Assembly (NCBI GenBank): GCA_029255685.2
Contig: CM055315.2
Location: forward strand, 30,075,501-30,139,500
DNA: 64,000 nt
Direction: 5' to 3'
Source of the DNA: Silene conica
Taxonomy: Eukaryota > Streptophyta > Magnoliopsida > Caryophyllales > Caryophyllaceae
Under the pieces are notes generated by a model. It did not search any database, was not told where the DNA came from, and saw only the letters and a list, made by a program, of their open reading frames with translations. Positions within the stretch are counted from its first letter, which is position 1. Each line of letters begins with the position of its first letter. Below are positions 31,761 through 42,652 of this stretch, piece by piece. The position numbers were made by a program, and so were the translations under genes.

Positions 31761-33375
31761 TCTCCTCCCAAACCACAGTATGGAATGTAATTGTTGAGAT
31801 TAGTCAATTTTTTCGAGATTTATGTTCGTCCTCAATATGTGTTGATGACATGATTCGTCTCGAAGATCAAATACCACTAATATTATGTAAGCTTGAGATG
31901 ATCTATCCCCCTTCATTTTTCAACTCCATGGAGCATCTACCGGTCCATTTGGCCAACGAAGCCAAAGTTGGAGGACCCGTTCAATATAGATGGATGATGT
32001 ATCCATTTGAAAGGGAGTAAGAGTAGTCTTATCTATTTTTGAAATTTTACATTAACTAATATATTACTAACTTTATTAAACAGCAACGTAATGAATGTAT
32101 CTTTTATAGGTTTCTTAATCACGTGAAGAAAAAGATTGGTAACAAAGCAAAGGTAGAAGGTTCTATATGCAATGCCTATTTAACGGTAGAATGTTCTATA
32201 TACTTGAAGAGGAGGAACCAGTAGATGAGGTACACAGCGTGCCTGAAGAGCAGGAGGAGCAGATAGGAGAGGACGGGCGTGTACAGCTTCAGTACACCTA
32301 GGACGGCCGAATTATACTTGATCCGGCGGGATTATGGTAAGTGTTATTCTTTATTATATTGTAATTATTCATTTTTTAGTAACAAAATGCTTTGTTATAA
32401 TTAACAATTTCTGTTACAGGTTTATACACTAGACTCCTCGTCGAGGAGTAACTAATAGTACGAAGTAGAATTTGTTAGGTCATGTGCCTACTTCTTCGAC
32501 CAAAGCTAGTTTGTCTAAAAAAGAAGCATGGTTCAATGCATATCGGGTGATTGCATTCCTTTTAGTTACTTTAGTATAATACTTAATATCGTTGTTCTTT
32601 TACATACTAACTACTAACATTTAATGTTTTTTTTTGTGTAGCAATCTTTTTATTAGGATCCTTCATTAGAACCAGCCGTCCGTAAGAGGTACCACAAAGT
32701 TGGTACTACAAGATATCGAGACTATATCTACAAGGTCGGTGTAAGAAAGAAGGAACCTGATCATCTAAAAGGTACATATATAGAATTAGTTTTCTCACTT
32801 GTATTGAACACAAGAAATTTTATTACTAATAACATAATTTATAATTGTAGGTGAAAAATCTGAGGAACTCATGAAGCTCCGCGATACTCCCGAGTTTCAA
32901 GCCAAGTCCGCTCAAAAAATGATCAACAGAAGGGGAGGGAAGAAGGATGGAGAGGTCCAACCTACCCATCACGGGGGATCACGGTCATTTTTGACGTCTT
33001 TTTAGTGTAAGTTTACAAATATGTATTTACTTTTTTTTGTCACACCTCTTTTTTGAATATACTTCTTATATTAACAATTTGGACTATTTAGAGGAGGAAA
33101 AACAAGGATAGCAGCGATAGGATGATGACGGCCCCCAAACTTTTCCGTGACACACATTCCAAGGTCAACGAAAAGACGAAGAATAAAATCTGGATTAAGG
33201 CAAAAGACAAGGAGTTATATGTAAGATAGTTTTTCTCAACTAATGATGGTTTTTTTGTTAACTCAGATAATGATATTTTTTGGTTAACTAATGATAGTTT
33301 TCTTAATGCTAACAATAATGTAATGATATTATTTTATAGGAGGCATACAACTTCTTCAAACATACTCTAAAATCG
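31761..33375 (+). pseudogene. CACTA transposase C-terminal (DUF4218-like) block and second-gene (Transposase_24-like) remnant
   Basis: Frame 31773-32020 reads FFRDLCSS, LEDQIPLILCKLEMIYPPSFF, PVHLANEAKVGGPVQYRW and MMYPFERE, the conserved DUF4218 order. After a gap come LEEEEPVDEVHSV (about 32200), DPSLEPAVRKRYHKVGTTRY (about 32655-32720), KLRDTPEFQAKSAQKM and THHGGSRSF (32850-32995), then KIWIKAKDKELYEAYNFF (33190-33360). The last blocks resemble the second CACTA gene, with introns between them (GTACAT donor, TTATAATTGTAG acceptor near 32850). Stops occur within the first blocks, so it is decayed. Confidence 0.75.
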
Positions 33376-33997
33376 ACACCTACACTATAAAATGGACCTT
33401 CATTTTACAAAATGTCATACTGTACAATTGTATGTGACATGTGACATATCATGACACAACATACAATTGTATTAATTTAAAATACATATTTATCAAATAA
33501 ATATTATTTATGAATTAATTAAATCATATTTAATAAATCGACCAGTAATTCATAATTACGGTTTTATAAAATGGTCATTTCGATAATCGTCAATACGATA
33601 TACAACATTTGTAATAACCACGACCCTTTTACATTCTAACTTCGACGTTTCATAAACATCGATTAATATTTGAGAATTGACACGTTTCAATTTCAAAAAC
33701 AAATCTTACATTAAGATTTAACCTCTAATTTCTCGATATTCAATTTTATGGAATTTGATCAACTCGTATCAATATACAGTTGATCAGTTTGTCAATAAAG
33801 GAAATTATCATATAGGTGTGACCTAAAGAGATCAACTGACCACCACCGCCATACGACAGTAATGTCAAACTCTAGGTAGCCAATCATTACCGATTAATGT
33901 TAGTCAGTTGACTATAAAATTTAGAATCATCCCTGCGCATTCTCGTCATGAGATTTAATTATGTGATCACACTATTGTTGAGGACACAATTCCCAAC
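33376..33997 (-). repeat. Old Copia LTR fragment related to TE1
   Basis: Diverged match to the TE1 LTR from about 2130 to 2762 (ATGGACCT.CATTTTACAA, GATCAACTGACCACCACC, CATACGACAGTAATGTCAAA, TTGTTGAGGACAC). Same orientation as TE1, truncated at its left side. Confidence 0.8.
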
Positions 33998-34059
33998 CAA
34001 TTGTGTATTGAATTGAAGTCGCATTGAATTTGTCTGGACCAAAATGTTTTTTCATGAAA

Positions 34060-34444
34060 AACGCGCAGGTCGTTTAGCGACTGAAATGATGTAACTGGCG
34101 ACTGAATGCAGTTGCCAAAACAGAGCAGCTGAAACAGAAATCCCTGGAATGCCAGGCTAATTGGCGACTGAAAGAAGAAATTGGCAACTGCAGTCAGTCT
34201 CCAATTTGGCGACTATTTCTTGTTCAGTCGCCAAATTGGCGACTACTCTTTCAATCGCCAATTCCTTGTTCTGGCAACTACTTGTTCAGTCGCCAAATTT
34301 GGCGACTGAAATTAGTCGCCCGAGTTTTTTTGGCGACTAAAGCCTGCGACTACACTTTAGCGACTGAAATCAGTCGCCAAAGTCCTTTTAGCGACTGAAT
34401 TCAGTCGCCAAAGTAAGTCGCCCGTTTTAAGAATCGTTGTAGTG
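34060..34444. repeat. CACTA subterminal repeats and 3' terminus
   Basis: About a dozen copies of GCGACTGAA or its complement TTCAGTCGC, many as inverted pairs (GCGACTGAATTCAGTCGC near 34391), ending in GAATCGTTGTAGTG at 34444. In En/Spm the transposon-encoded DNA-binding protein binds subterminal repeats (established for that family). The three bases after the end are AAA; the matching left duplication is outside the window. Confidence 0.85.
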
Positions 34445-35112
34445 AAAGGTAGTCAACGCCTAGCAGGTATGCACGTTAAATTTGATAAAACAGGGTTAAT
34501 CGATGGTGGAGCATCACACCACATGATGGGAATGAGAGATTGGTTTACAAACGTGTGGGTCGAAGACCCGTCGTTCGTTGGATTACCCGATGGAAGAAGT
34601 GTAAAGGCCAGTGAACATGGAGAAATGATTTTGAGTGATAAATTTGTCCTGAAAGATGTGCTATATGTCCCTTCACTGACTTGTGACATAATCTCCGTAA
34701 AGCAACTGATTCACAAAAACAATTGCGTGGTAACATTTTTTTCCGACTATTGTGTAATGCAGGATCATGTTACGAAGACGGAGATTGGTAGGGGTGAGCA
34801 TAGTGATGGGGTTTATTATTTTCAAGCAAATAAAGCTGAACAAGAAATGAAGGTGTCGATGACAAAGGAGGGCGAGTTGTGGCATAGGCGACTTGGTCAT
34901 CCATCAAGTAGTAAATCATCTTAATTTTCTACATTAATTGGTTGCAATTTAAATTGGAATATTAGTCAAGTTTGTGATTCTTGTTGTAGGGCTAAGCAAA
35001 CACGTTCGCCTTTTAGCCTTAATAACAAGCGTTGTGATACTTTATTTGGTTAATTCATTGCGATATTTAGGGAAAATATCATGTTGCTAGTTTGTCGCGT
35101 GCTCATTTTTTT
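34445..35112 (+). pseudogene. Copia pol relic: protease, gag-pre-integrase, integrase zinc finger
   Basis: Reads LIDGGASHHMMG (aspartic protease site of Copia type), VLYVPSLTCDIISVKQL, ELWHRRLGHPSS (gag-pre-integrase), then after a stop at 34922 and a frame change CDSCCRAKQTRS (integrase zinc-binding) and LIHCDI-stop-GKYHVAS (start of the integrase core). It is the resident sequence into which the CACTA element inserted. It ends where TE4 integrase begins. Confidence 0.85.
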
Positions 35113-36414
35113 TTACCATGGTTTGCGGATATTGCCAATTATCTTGTCAATGGCTTTATCCCGGAGGAGTTGGAAGCAAGGGATAGGAGAAAGTTGAAAG
35201 TGGATGCTAAAAGATATTTTTGGGATGATCCTTACCTTTTCAAAAAGTGTGGGGATGGACTCTTGAGGAGATGCGTGTCTAGAGAAGAGGGGCTTGAAAT
35301 TGTGGATCGGCTTCACAACTCCGCCTATGGAGGGCACTTGGCGGCTTCACGGACTATAGCCAAGGTTCTTCAAGGAGGGTTCTTTTGGCCTTCTATGTTT
35401 AAAGACATTCACGATGTAGTTAGATCTTGTGACGCTTGTCAAAGGTCGGGCAACATCGGTAAAAGGAATGAGATGCCCCTAAAAACCATCTTGGAGATTG
35501 AGTTGTTTGATTGTTGGGGGATTGACTTCATGGGACCTTTCCCAAATTCATGCGGGAATGAGTACATCTTGGTAGCCGTGGACTATGTCTCGAAATGGAT
35601 TGAGGCGGTTGCCTCCCCCACCAATGACTCCAAGGTAGTGGTAAAGCTCTTCAAGACCACCATCTTTCCCCGTTTTGGTGTACCCCGAATTGTGATAAGT
35701 GATGGAGGTTCCCACTTCCGGAAACACACATTCAAAGCCCTTCTAGCCCTTTATGTAGTGACCCACAAGGTCGCACTTGCCTACCACCCTCAAACTAGTG
35801 GGCAAGTGGAGGTTTCAAACCGTCAAATCAAGGCTATTCTAGAGAAGGTGGTGGAAAAGAACCGGAAAGATTGGTCCCAAAAGTTGAATGATGTGCTATG
35901 GGCTTTGAGGACGGCTTACACAACGCCTATAGGAATGACTCCCTACAAGCTTGTGTACGGGAAAGCATGCCACCTACCGGTGGAGCTTGAGCACAAAGCT
36001 TGGTGGGCCTTGAAGGAGATGAACTTCGACTTAGATATGGCCGGGGAAAAAAGATTCTTGCAAATGAGTGAGCTTGAGGAGCTTAGATATGAGGCTTATG
36101 AGAGTTCAAAACTCTATAAGGAGCAAACGAAGAAGTGGCATGATGCCAAGTTAATGAAGAAGAATGTGAGCATAGGAGACCTTGTTCTCCTTTTCAATTC
36201 AAGAGTCAAGAACTTTCCGGGAAAACTTAGATCACGATGGTCCGGGCCCTTCAAAGTGATGGATATTTCACCTCATGGGGCCTTTGAACTTTGGAGTGAA
36301 GGCGGTGGCACCTTCAAAGTCAACGGACATCGGATTAAGCGCTATTACCAAGGAGATTCCAAAGGCACCGTAGAAGTTATTGACCTCGGGGACCCACTCC
36401 CCGAGGAGGATTGA
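35113..36414 (+). CDS. pol: TE4 integrase (C-terminal part of pol)
   Basis: Open from 35092 in frame with upstream Copia codons; Athila-type sequence starts at about 35113 ([13 protein letters not shown]), corresponding to TE3 pol after RNase H. Features in order: H2C2 zinc motif ([10 protein letters not shown] ... CDACQRSG), DDE core ([26 protein letters not shown]) and the C-terminal domain ([22 protein letters not shown]). It ends at the natural position (DPLPEED, stop 36412). The integrase looks intact, but the rest of pol is gone, so it is not expressed as a normal polyprotein. Confidence 0.85.
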   Translation, partial: LPWFADIANYLVNGFIPEELEARDRRKLKVDAKRYFWDDPYLFKKCGDGLLRRCVSREEGLEIVDRLHNSAYGGHLAASRTIAKVLQGGFFWPSMFKDIHDVVRSCDACQRSGNIGKRNEMPLKTILEIELFDCWGIDFMGPFPNSCGNEYILVAVDYVSKWIEAVASPTNDSKVVVKLFKTTIFPRFGVPRIVISDGGSHFRKHTFKALLALYVVTHKVALAYHPQTSGQVEVSNRQIKAILEKVVEKNRKDWSQKLNDVLWALRTAYTTPIGMTPYKLVYGKACHLPVELEHKAWWALKEMNFDLDMAGEKRFLQMSELEELRYEAYESSKLYKEQTKKWHDAKLMKKNVSIGDLVLLFNSRVKNFPGKLRSRWSGPFKVMDISPHGAFELWSEGGGTFKVNGHRIKRYYQGDSKGTVEVIDLGDPLPEED

Positions 36415-36689
36415 TTTCAAGGAAGTTTGTTCATGAAAGGTTTGGTGGAGTCACTTAATAACCACCGGTTGTAAGTATTAGTTTTCTCTCTTTCAAGTAG
36501 TTTGCATGATAGTTTAATGGTTAGTTCGGTTTTTAGTTTAATTTTTAGTTTGCATGAGATATTTGGATATGATGGTTGCTTGTTTGTGGGTAATTCATGA
36601 GTATAGTCGGAGGATTATAGGCAAAACCGTTGTTGGCAAAGTCGATTTTCATGTTCAATTAAATTATTTTTCGAAATTGTGTACAGGTA

Positions 36690-37800
36690 CTCCCAGCCGG
36701 CCCACCGGCCGACGGTACCATACCGGCTGGGAGGACCTGGACGCATTTCTGTTTTTGATGATTTATTTGGGCAGATTTCAGATTTTGCATCCCCAGCCTG
36801 TACCAAACCGGCAGCCGGTCAGCCGGCTGAGAAGACGAATACTTATTCAAAAATCGAAAAACTCAAGGAAGTTTGATTCCCAGCTGGTAGGCCGGCAGCC
36901 GGTCCACCTAGGGGTGTAACCGAGCCGATTTGAGTTCGAGCACGGGTGGGCTTGGAATCGGCTCAGAAGTTTGAACTTGAGCTCGGAATCGGCTCGGAAT
37001 TATCCGAGCTTAAAAAATCAAAGCTCTGAATCAGCTCAGATTAGGCTCGAGCTCAACTCGAGCTCTATTCGAGCTCGGTTAAATAATTTATTTCTTTACT
37101 TTCTTGAACTTGTAAGTCAAAATAAAAATAAAAATATTTTAATACAAATGCAAATATAAAATACTTATTATCTATAAGAAACATATGATTATAAATGTTA
37201 AAATGATATTTTATTAGGAACAATAAAAATTACAAAATGACAAAATAACTGAAAATAATAGATAAAACGAGCCTTACCGAACTTCCGATTTCGAGCTCTA
37301 CTAAGCTCGGAATCGGCTCGGATTTGGTCCACCCCGACTCGGAATCGGCTCGGAATCAGTTTTGACCGATTTCGAGCCGAGCTGATTCCGAGGGCTCTAC
37401 GAGCCGGCTCAGATCATTTACAGCCCTAGGTCCACCGGCTGAGAATCATGAGTGTGAACCATCATTGAAGACAAGGAAAAGGAGAAAGCATCCCCAGCCG
37501 GTCGGCCGGCAGCCGGTCCGCCGGCTGGGAGTTTTTGTAAGTGAAAAAGATGAAGGAAAAGAAGACGAAGAAACATCCCCAGCCGGTAGGCCGGCAGCCG
37601 GTCCGCCGGCTGGGAGTGTTTATGCGTGAAATTGAAGAAGAAGAGGAGGTTGGAGGATGTTTGAAGACATATTTTGAGCCGGTCGGCCGGCAGCCGGCTC
37701 AGAATCAAGCCACTTAGAAAAATTTCGAAAAACCAAAAAAACCCAAACCCTAACTCTCAGCCGGTCGACCGGCGGCCGGTCCCTGACCGGCTGAGAGTGT
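36690..37800. repeat. TE4 CAGCCGG...CCGGCTG hairpin units in the pol-env spacer
   Basis: Seven units of about 42 bp at 36690, 36790, 36880 (split by the MITE), 37490, 37575, 37675 and 37757. Each has left arm TCCCAGCCGGT, a centre near CCGGCAGCCGGT and right arm CCGGCTGGGA. The 37757 unit is CTCTCAGCCGG/CCGGCTGAGAG, a paired change relative to CTCCCAG/CTGGGAG. Confidence 0.88.
36909..37428. mobile_element. hAT-type MITE inside a TE4 hairpin unit
   Basis: 520 bp bounded by TAGGGGTGTAA and TTACAGCCCTA (imperfect inverted termini), with an exact 8-bp target duplication GGTCCACC at 36901-36908 and 37429-37436. The interior is rich in CGAGCTCG and GGAATCGGCTC. Its target is the stem region of a hairpin unit. 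Confidence 0.88.
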
Positions 37801-37802
37801 TC

Positions 37803-37975
37803 TGTCGCGTAAAATAAAAGCCACGAACAACCCCTTTCTTCGTCATTTCTCTTCATTTCTTCTTCTCTCTTCCTATTTCCTCCTCTCCCTTTCATCCCTT
37901 ACCTTCAAAAACACCACCAAACTCTCCCAAATCAAAACCCCCTTCACTCCCTCAATACCTCACCTAAAAATCACC
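37803..37975 (+). promoter_or_regulatory. Gene-like pyrimidine-rich leader before the TE4 env-position ORF
   Basis: CT-rich run (TTTCTTCGTCATTTCTC...) followed by an A/C-rich segment ending AAAATCACC before the ATG at 37976, with TAAAATAAAA near 37810. This looks like the transcription start and 5' leader of an independent gene, as in TE3. No promoter activity can be shown from sequence. Confidence 0.4.
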
Positions 37976-39642
37976 ATGTCTGGAAGAACGGAAAGGCGAT
38001 CCAAATCAAGGCACGACCCTATGGTGGAGCAAGAAGTGCAGAATGTGATGGATAGTAGCAACATTGGTCCGGATCCTTGCTTTCCCGGACTCCACTTTGC
38101 TACAATTCAACAAAAAGGTAATTTCACCTATTTTAAGCATCGCCCCCTTCACCCAACTAGGTTTATTGATAGAGCCGGTTTGAGGGAATTAGGGATTGAG
38201 AAAATAACCGCGGGTCTTTTTGACGGTATGGGTATGAAAACTTTGTATGAAACGAAACCGGTTCACACATCTCCCCGGTTAACTTGGGAATTTTTGAGTT
38301 CTTTGGTAGTCACTAAGAACCGAACCATGGGAAAAGTTGCCTTCATAGAGTTCCGATTGATGAATAAGGAACACCGTCTCACATTAGATGAATTTGCCTT
38401 AATTTTTGGGCTCGACGGAAAATTGCCCATTAAGCCTCCGGAGGGCTTTAATACCGAGCTCATTTGGACAGCCATTACCGGTCTTATAAGTGATAGAACC
38501 AAGAAGAAACCGGCTAATAGAGTGCATTTGGCACCGATTAGGATATGGCATAGGAGCTCGAGATACTTGGTTGTTATTTGGTTAGTGGCCCGAAACTCAA
38601 CATTGCTCACCATATGGCCCTTCATTTGAGTAGGTTGGCATCCCAACCTCAGCTTACTACCCCTATTTGTGTTGGGGGGATGGTCACTTTGATTGCCTGT
38701 AACCGTTGTCAGAGGCACTTCACTGTTGACTACATTCAGGGTGAGAACGTGTTATCTCGCCGGTACTTACAGGAGGCTTTGGGGTGGATCAAGTATAACC
38801 CCAACGATCGTAATGAGTATTGGCAGATTCGCGTAGATAATAAGTTCAGGAACTCGGTGCCCTTGCCTAACACCGAGAGGATGAGTGTTGTGCCCGGGAA
38901 CACCTCCTACCTCCTTGATATAGAGGTGGAACCCGAGGAGCTCCCTCCCGACCAGCGTGCCCCGAGAGTTTACGCCAGAGATAGAGTCGGTGCCACTCCT
39001 TCCGACCTCCAGTTTGAGCCATTTCAGCAGCCCCCCATTACCATGCCCCAGTTCCAGAGTGGTCCCTCATACTTCCAGGGATCTACCTCCGCCTCCAGTT
39101 CATCTTCATCTTCATGCCCCCAAGAGCTTTTAGATTTCATGGCCCGGGTTGACTTGGGAATGAAGAAAGCAGCGGATCTAGACGAGCGCCAAGCAGTGGC
39201 CGATGAGCGCCATAGGGATCTGACCTATAGGCTTGATTACCTCTACCATGATCAAGCCTATGGGACATTTCCGAGTTATGATCATTCCGTTCGCCAAGGT
39301 CTTCATCATCCGGATAGTGGTCGACCGTCATACTACATGCCTCCTGATAGGGGTTATGTGCCCCCCGAGGGGCGTTTTTACGGGGAGATTAATGTTGCCC
39401 CGGGGTACTTCTCCAACCCGATCTTTCCCCCGAATTTTCGTGGAGTCCCGGACCCTCCCCCTCGAGGACACCCTTCTCCTCATGGCATGTATGGTGATCC
39501 GGGAGCTAGTGGCTCGCATGCCTCTCCCTTCCGTGATTTTGTGACCAACCCGGGTGACTACATGGTGGTAGATGAGGGCAATGGAGAAGGAGATGTAAGC
39601 GGTACCGGAGGTGATGGAGATGATGATGATGGTGATGAGTGA
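37976..39642 (+). pseudogene. TE4 env-position ORF (Athila ORF1-type), one frameshift
   Basis: The first frame (37976-38629) starts MSGRTERRSKSRHDP and contains LNKEHRL-like LMNKEHRLTLDEFALIFGL, equivalent to LTLTQFSQILGL in TE3. The reading shifts near 38570 to a second frame (to 39642) continuing LVSGPKLNIAHHMALHL and RRYLQEALGW, then Ser- and Pro-rich segments and an acidic Asp/Gly tail. A single small indel separates the two parts. Function unknown. Confidence 0.8.
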
Positions 39643-41941
39643 CCACCTTTGGAGGTGGTTGGTGATGATTATGCTCCCCGTTGAAAAATCCAAAGCAAGT
39701 AACTCCCTTAATCCAAATTTCGATTTAGTTTGCATTTCCTTTCTAGCATGCATTTAGAGTCGTTAGTTTAGTTTAGTTAGTTTGTTTTAGTTTTCTTTTC
39801 ATGTTTTCACATCATTAGTTTGGATGCATATAGTTGCATTCATGTAAATGCATTAGATTTATGTTTTTGTATCATATTGTCACATGTAGCTTGCATACAT
39901 GTAGTTTAGAGCATTTAGTTTGCATTTAGTTTAGTTTTTAGTTTTTCTTTTCTTTTGTTTACCTTTGTTTTTATTGCTTTCATAAAAATCAAAAATCAAA
40001 AAAAATTGAAAAATCAAAAACTTTCAAAAATATGTTCTTTATTTTCCGGTTTTCCTCCTCACATTATGCATATAAATAAGTGTGGGGAGGAAGAACCGTT
40101 TATTTCAAAAAATACAAAAACAAGTTTTTATTTTCTCAAAAATTTCAAAAAAGCCAAAAACATGTTGTTTTCGTTCTTTATCTTCATTTCCCCCTTGCAC
40201 TTTGTTCCATTGAGGACAATGTAAATCTTAAGTGTGGGGAGGGAAAATATCCTCTTTGTGAATATTTGATTGCTTTTGTAAGTATGAAAAACTTCAAAAA
40301 TACCAAAAAAATCGAAAAATTTGAAAAATTCAAAAACACGTCTTTATCTTATTAGTGTAGAATTGTATATACTTGTGTTTGTTTTCTCTCCTTTCGCATA
40401 GGCAACACTCGCTTGAGCACCGCTTTGGATTTTGAAGACGCCACGGTATGATCGTTCCAACCTCTATCTCACTCTCATTTTCATTCTTTGGTACAATTGA
40501 GGAGGATGGGCATGTATTTGGAGGATGTGGAGTGTATTGTGGAGTTTGTGTGTGGCTTGTGTGCTTTTGTGCTGTTAGGAGATGTGTTAGTTTTGTTTGC
40601 CATGTAGTTTGATAGTCTTTTTTGCTTTATAACATGTCTATATTAGTTGCATTCATGGCATGTAGTTGTGTTTAGGATAATGTTTTGAAAATGCCTAATT
40701 GAGAACTTTGACAAAATCGTTTAGGCCATTGCAAATAATTCTTCTACTTGTGACTTTGTCTTTTAGAATGATTTTTAAAACACCCTAGGTCATGCTTTTC
40801 TAGTATTTTTCTGACCATGGTCCAATACCGAGTCAAGGGTTTGCATGTGAGTCACCTTGTCCACCCCCGTGATGTGAAGTGGTTTTGATTATCTTGTCTT
40901 GGTGACCTTGTTCGACTTGGCGGTTTGGCAACCCAAAAATAACTTTCATGAATAAATTTGGAATGCTCTTTTCAATGATTCTAAGAAGTGGAAATGTTTT
41001 GAAGGAAAAAGAAACCTCAAGTGAAAAGAAAAAAAATGGTTGTTGAAAAAGAATAAGAACATGTTGTATTGGTGGAGGCGTACCACTTCGATGTGCTTTG
41101 GAGGGTAGCCATTGAGTTGGCTTCCCACTTGGTTGTGAATTCGACCGCCCAAAGACAGAGTGATTGTCACCCCGATAAGTTATTGTCTAGAGGTTAACCG
41201 GTTGCCTAATAAGCGATTGGCGAAAGCAAATGACATTAGCACGCGTGGGACAAACCCCATCCTAACTCATGACATGAAAAAGAAATGAAAAATTGAATGA
41301 GGTCACGTTTTGATTGTAATCCACTATTTTGCATTGATTTGAGCATTTCACTCCAAAAAATCAATTTTGCCATGCCGTTTTGTCGATCTTGGGACGACCC
41401 ATGACCTTTACTTTGTGAAGAATCTAGACTTGTTGTATCTTTTGCCTTTAGCATCGCAGGGATCATCATTCCATTCCATCCGATCGCCTTTGACAAAAGT
41501 ATTTGGATAACGGTTATGAAAGTAGCCTAGTTTAGCATGATTTGGCGGTGTTTTGTTGTCATCCTTCTTATCTTAGTGACTTGTAGAATTAATATTTGTG
41601 AGGGAGTTTACGATTTTGAATTTGTTCCCTTTTAGTTGTTTTCCGCCGCTTGAATGAGGCAAGCGGTTTTGTTTTCCTTTTTCCGATGCATGTTGCTTGT
41701 CTATACGTGTTATGTTTTTACTTGTTGGCATCAAAAGTTTTGTAGCAAGACCTTACTTGCCTTGCAATAGGGCGTTCTTTCTCATGAATGTCAAATTGTG
41801 AGTTGAAAGGGCTACGGGTGTAGCTAAACCCGATTCGGCTTATAGTTAGCTTAGTTAGTTGTTTCTTTGTTTTCTAATAAGGGTTATGTAGTTACTTGAT
41901 CTCTTAATCGAGGACGAGTAAGGTTTAAGTGTGGGGAATTC
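39643..41941 (+). other. TE4 3' untranslated region
   Basis: No coding frame. Purine motifs AAGTGTGGGGAGG at 40079 and 40229 precede the terminal one (AAGTGTGGGGAATT, 41927-41940). ATTGAGGACAATGT at about 40211 matches related blocks in TE2 and TE3. The PPT is preceded by TTAATCGAGGACGAGTAA, a weak form of the PPT hairpin. Confidence 0.7.
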
Positions 41942-42159
41942 TGATGAGCTCCATTTTGGTCATCATTTTCTTTACATATTCTTTATTTTCGGTCACGATT
42001 CGACCTCGATTTGCGTGTCTTTGGTTGTTTTTACGTCCGTTGCCTCGTATATTCCTATTCTATCCACTTTTTGTAGGTATTGCGGCGGGGGCGAAGAAAC
42101 GGGACCAAACGAGACGAATTTGGAGCGAAATATGAAGAAGTTTGAAGTAATTAGCAAGA

Positions 42160-42624
42160 AAGCCTCCCAGGGCCTCCCAGCCGGCCCCCAGCCGGCGGCC
42201 GGTTAGCCGGCTGGGGAAGTTGACTTGACTTTGTTGACAAAAATGAAAGATTTTGCAGAACCATGAGAAAAGGTTCCCAGCCGGTGGCCAACCGGCAGCC
42301 GGTCAGCCGGCTGGGATGCGTATCCCATACTTAGCCATTTTGAAGAAATGAAGAATTACGTGAGTTGGGCAGATTACTCAAAAAGGGCTCCCAGCCGGTG
42401 GACAACCGGCAGCCGGTCCACCGGCTGTGGGGACCTGTAGCTAAGAAAAGAAAAGAAGAAAGTCAGATTGAGTAAAAAGGCCTCCCAGTCGGTGCCCGAC
42501 CGGCAGCCGGCCGGTCGGCTGAGGATCAAGGAGATTGAAGAAAAAAAGAAGAAAAAAATTAGAAGTCGCCATTTGGACTCTCAGCCGGTCCTAGACCGGC
42601 AGCCGGTCGACCGGCTGAGAGGCC
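42160..42624. repeat. Five hairpin units in the TE4 LTR
   Basis: Units at about 42174, 42270, 42389, 42482 and 42578, spaced about 93-119 bp, with the same arms and centre as in the pol-env spacer. The last has CTCTCAG/CTGAGAG arms. Confidence 0.88.
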
Positions 42625-42644
42625 CTTTTCGTATTTTCAAGCAC

Positions 42645-42652
42645 TATATAAA
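42645..42652 (+). promoter_or_regulatory. TE4 LTR TATA box
   Basis: TATATAAA in CACTATATAAACCC, 20 bp downstream of the last hairpin unit. It places the hairpin run in U3, directly upstream of the predicted start. Confidence 0.65.

Larger units (their letters stand above)
1..34444 (+). mobile_element. CACTA (En/Spm-type) transposon, 3' part, broken by nested retrotransposons
   Basis: The window opens inside a CACTA transposase gene, and coding blocks of the same gene resume after each retroelement: TNP2 N-terminal and core blocks at 1-1511, the hallmark HNLDVMHIEKN block at 17199-17435, and the DUF4218-like block plus a second-gene remnant at 31761-33375. The element ends at 34444 with GTTGTAGTG, the reverse complement of a CACTACAAC terminus, after about 360 bp of GCGACTGAA/TTCAGTCGC subterminal repeats. 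The 5' terminus lies left of the window. Insertions, outermost first, are TE2 with TE1 beside it, TE3 with its duplicated flank, a TE5-family LTR fragment and an old Copia LTR fragment. The coding blocks carry several frameshifts and stops, so the copy is non-autonomous. Confidence 0.85.
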
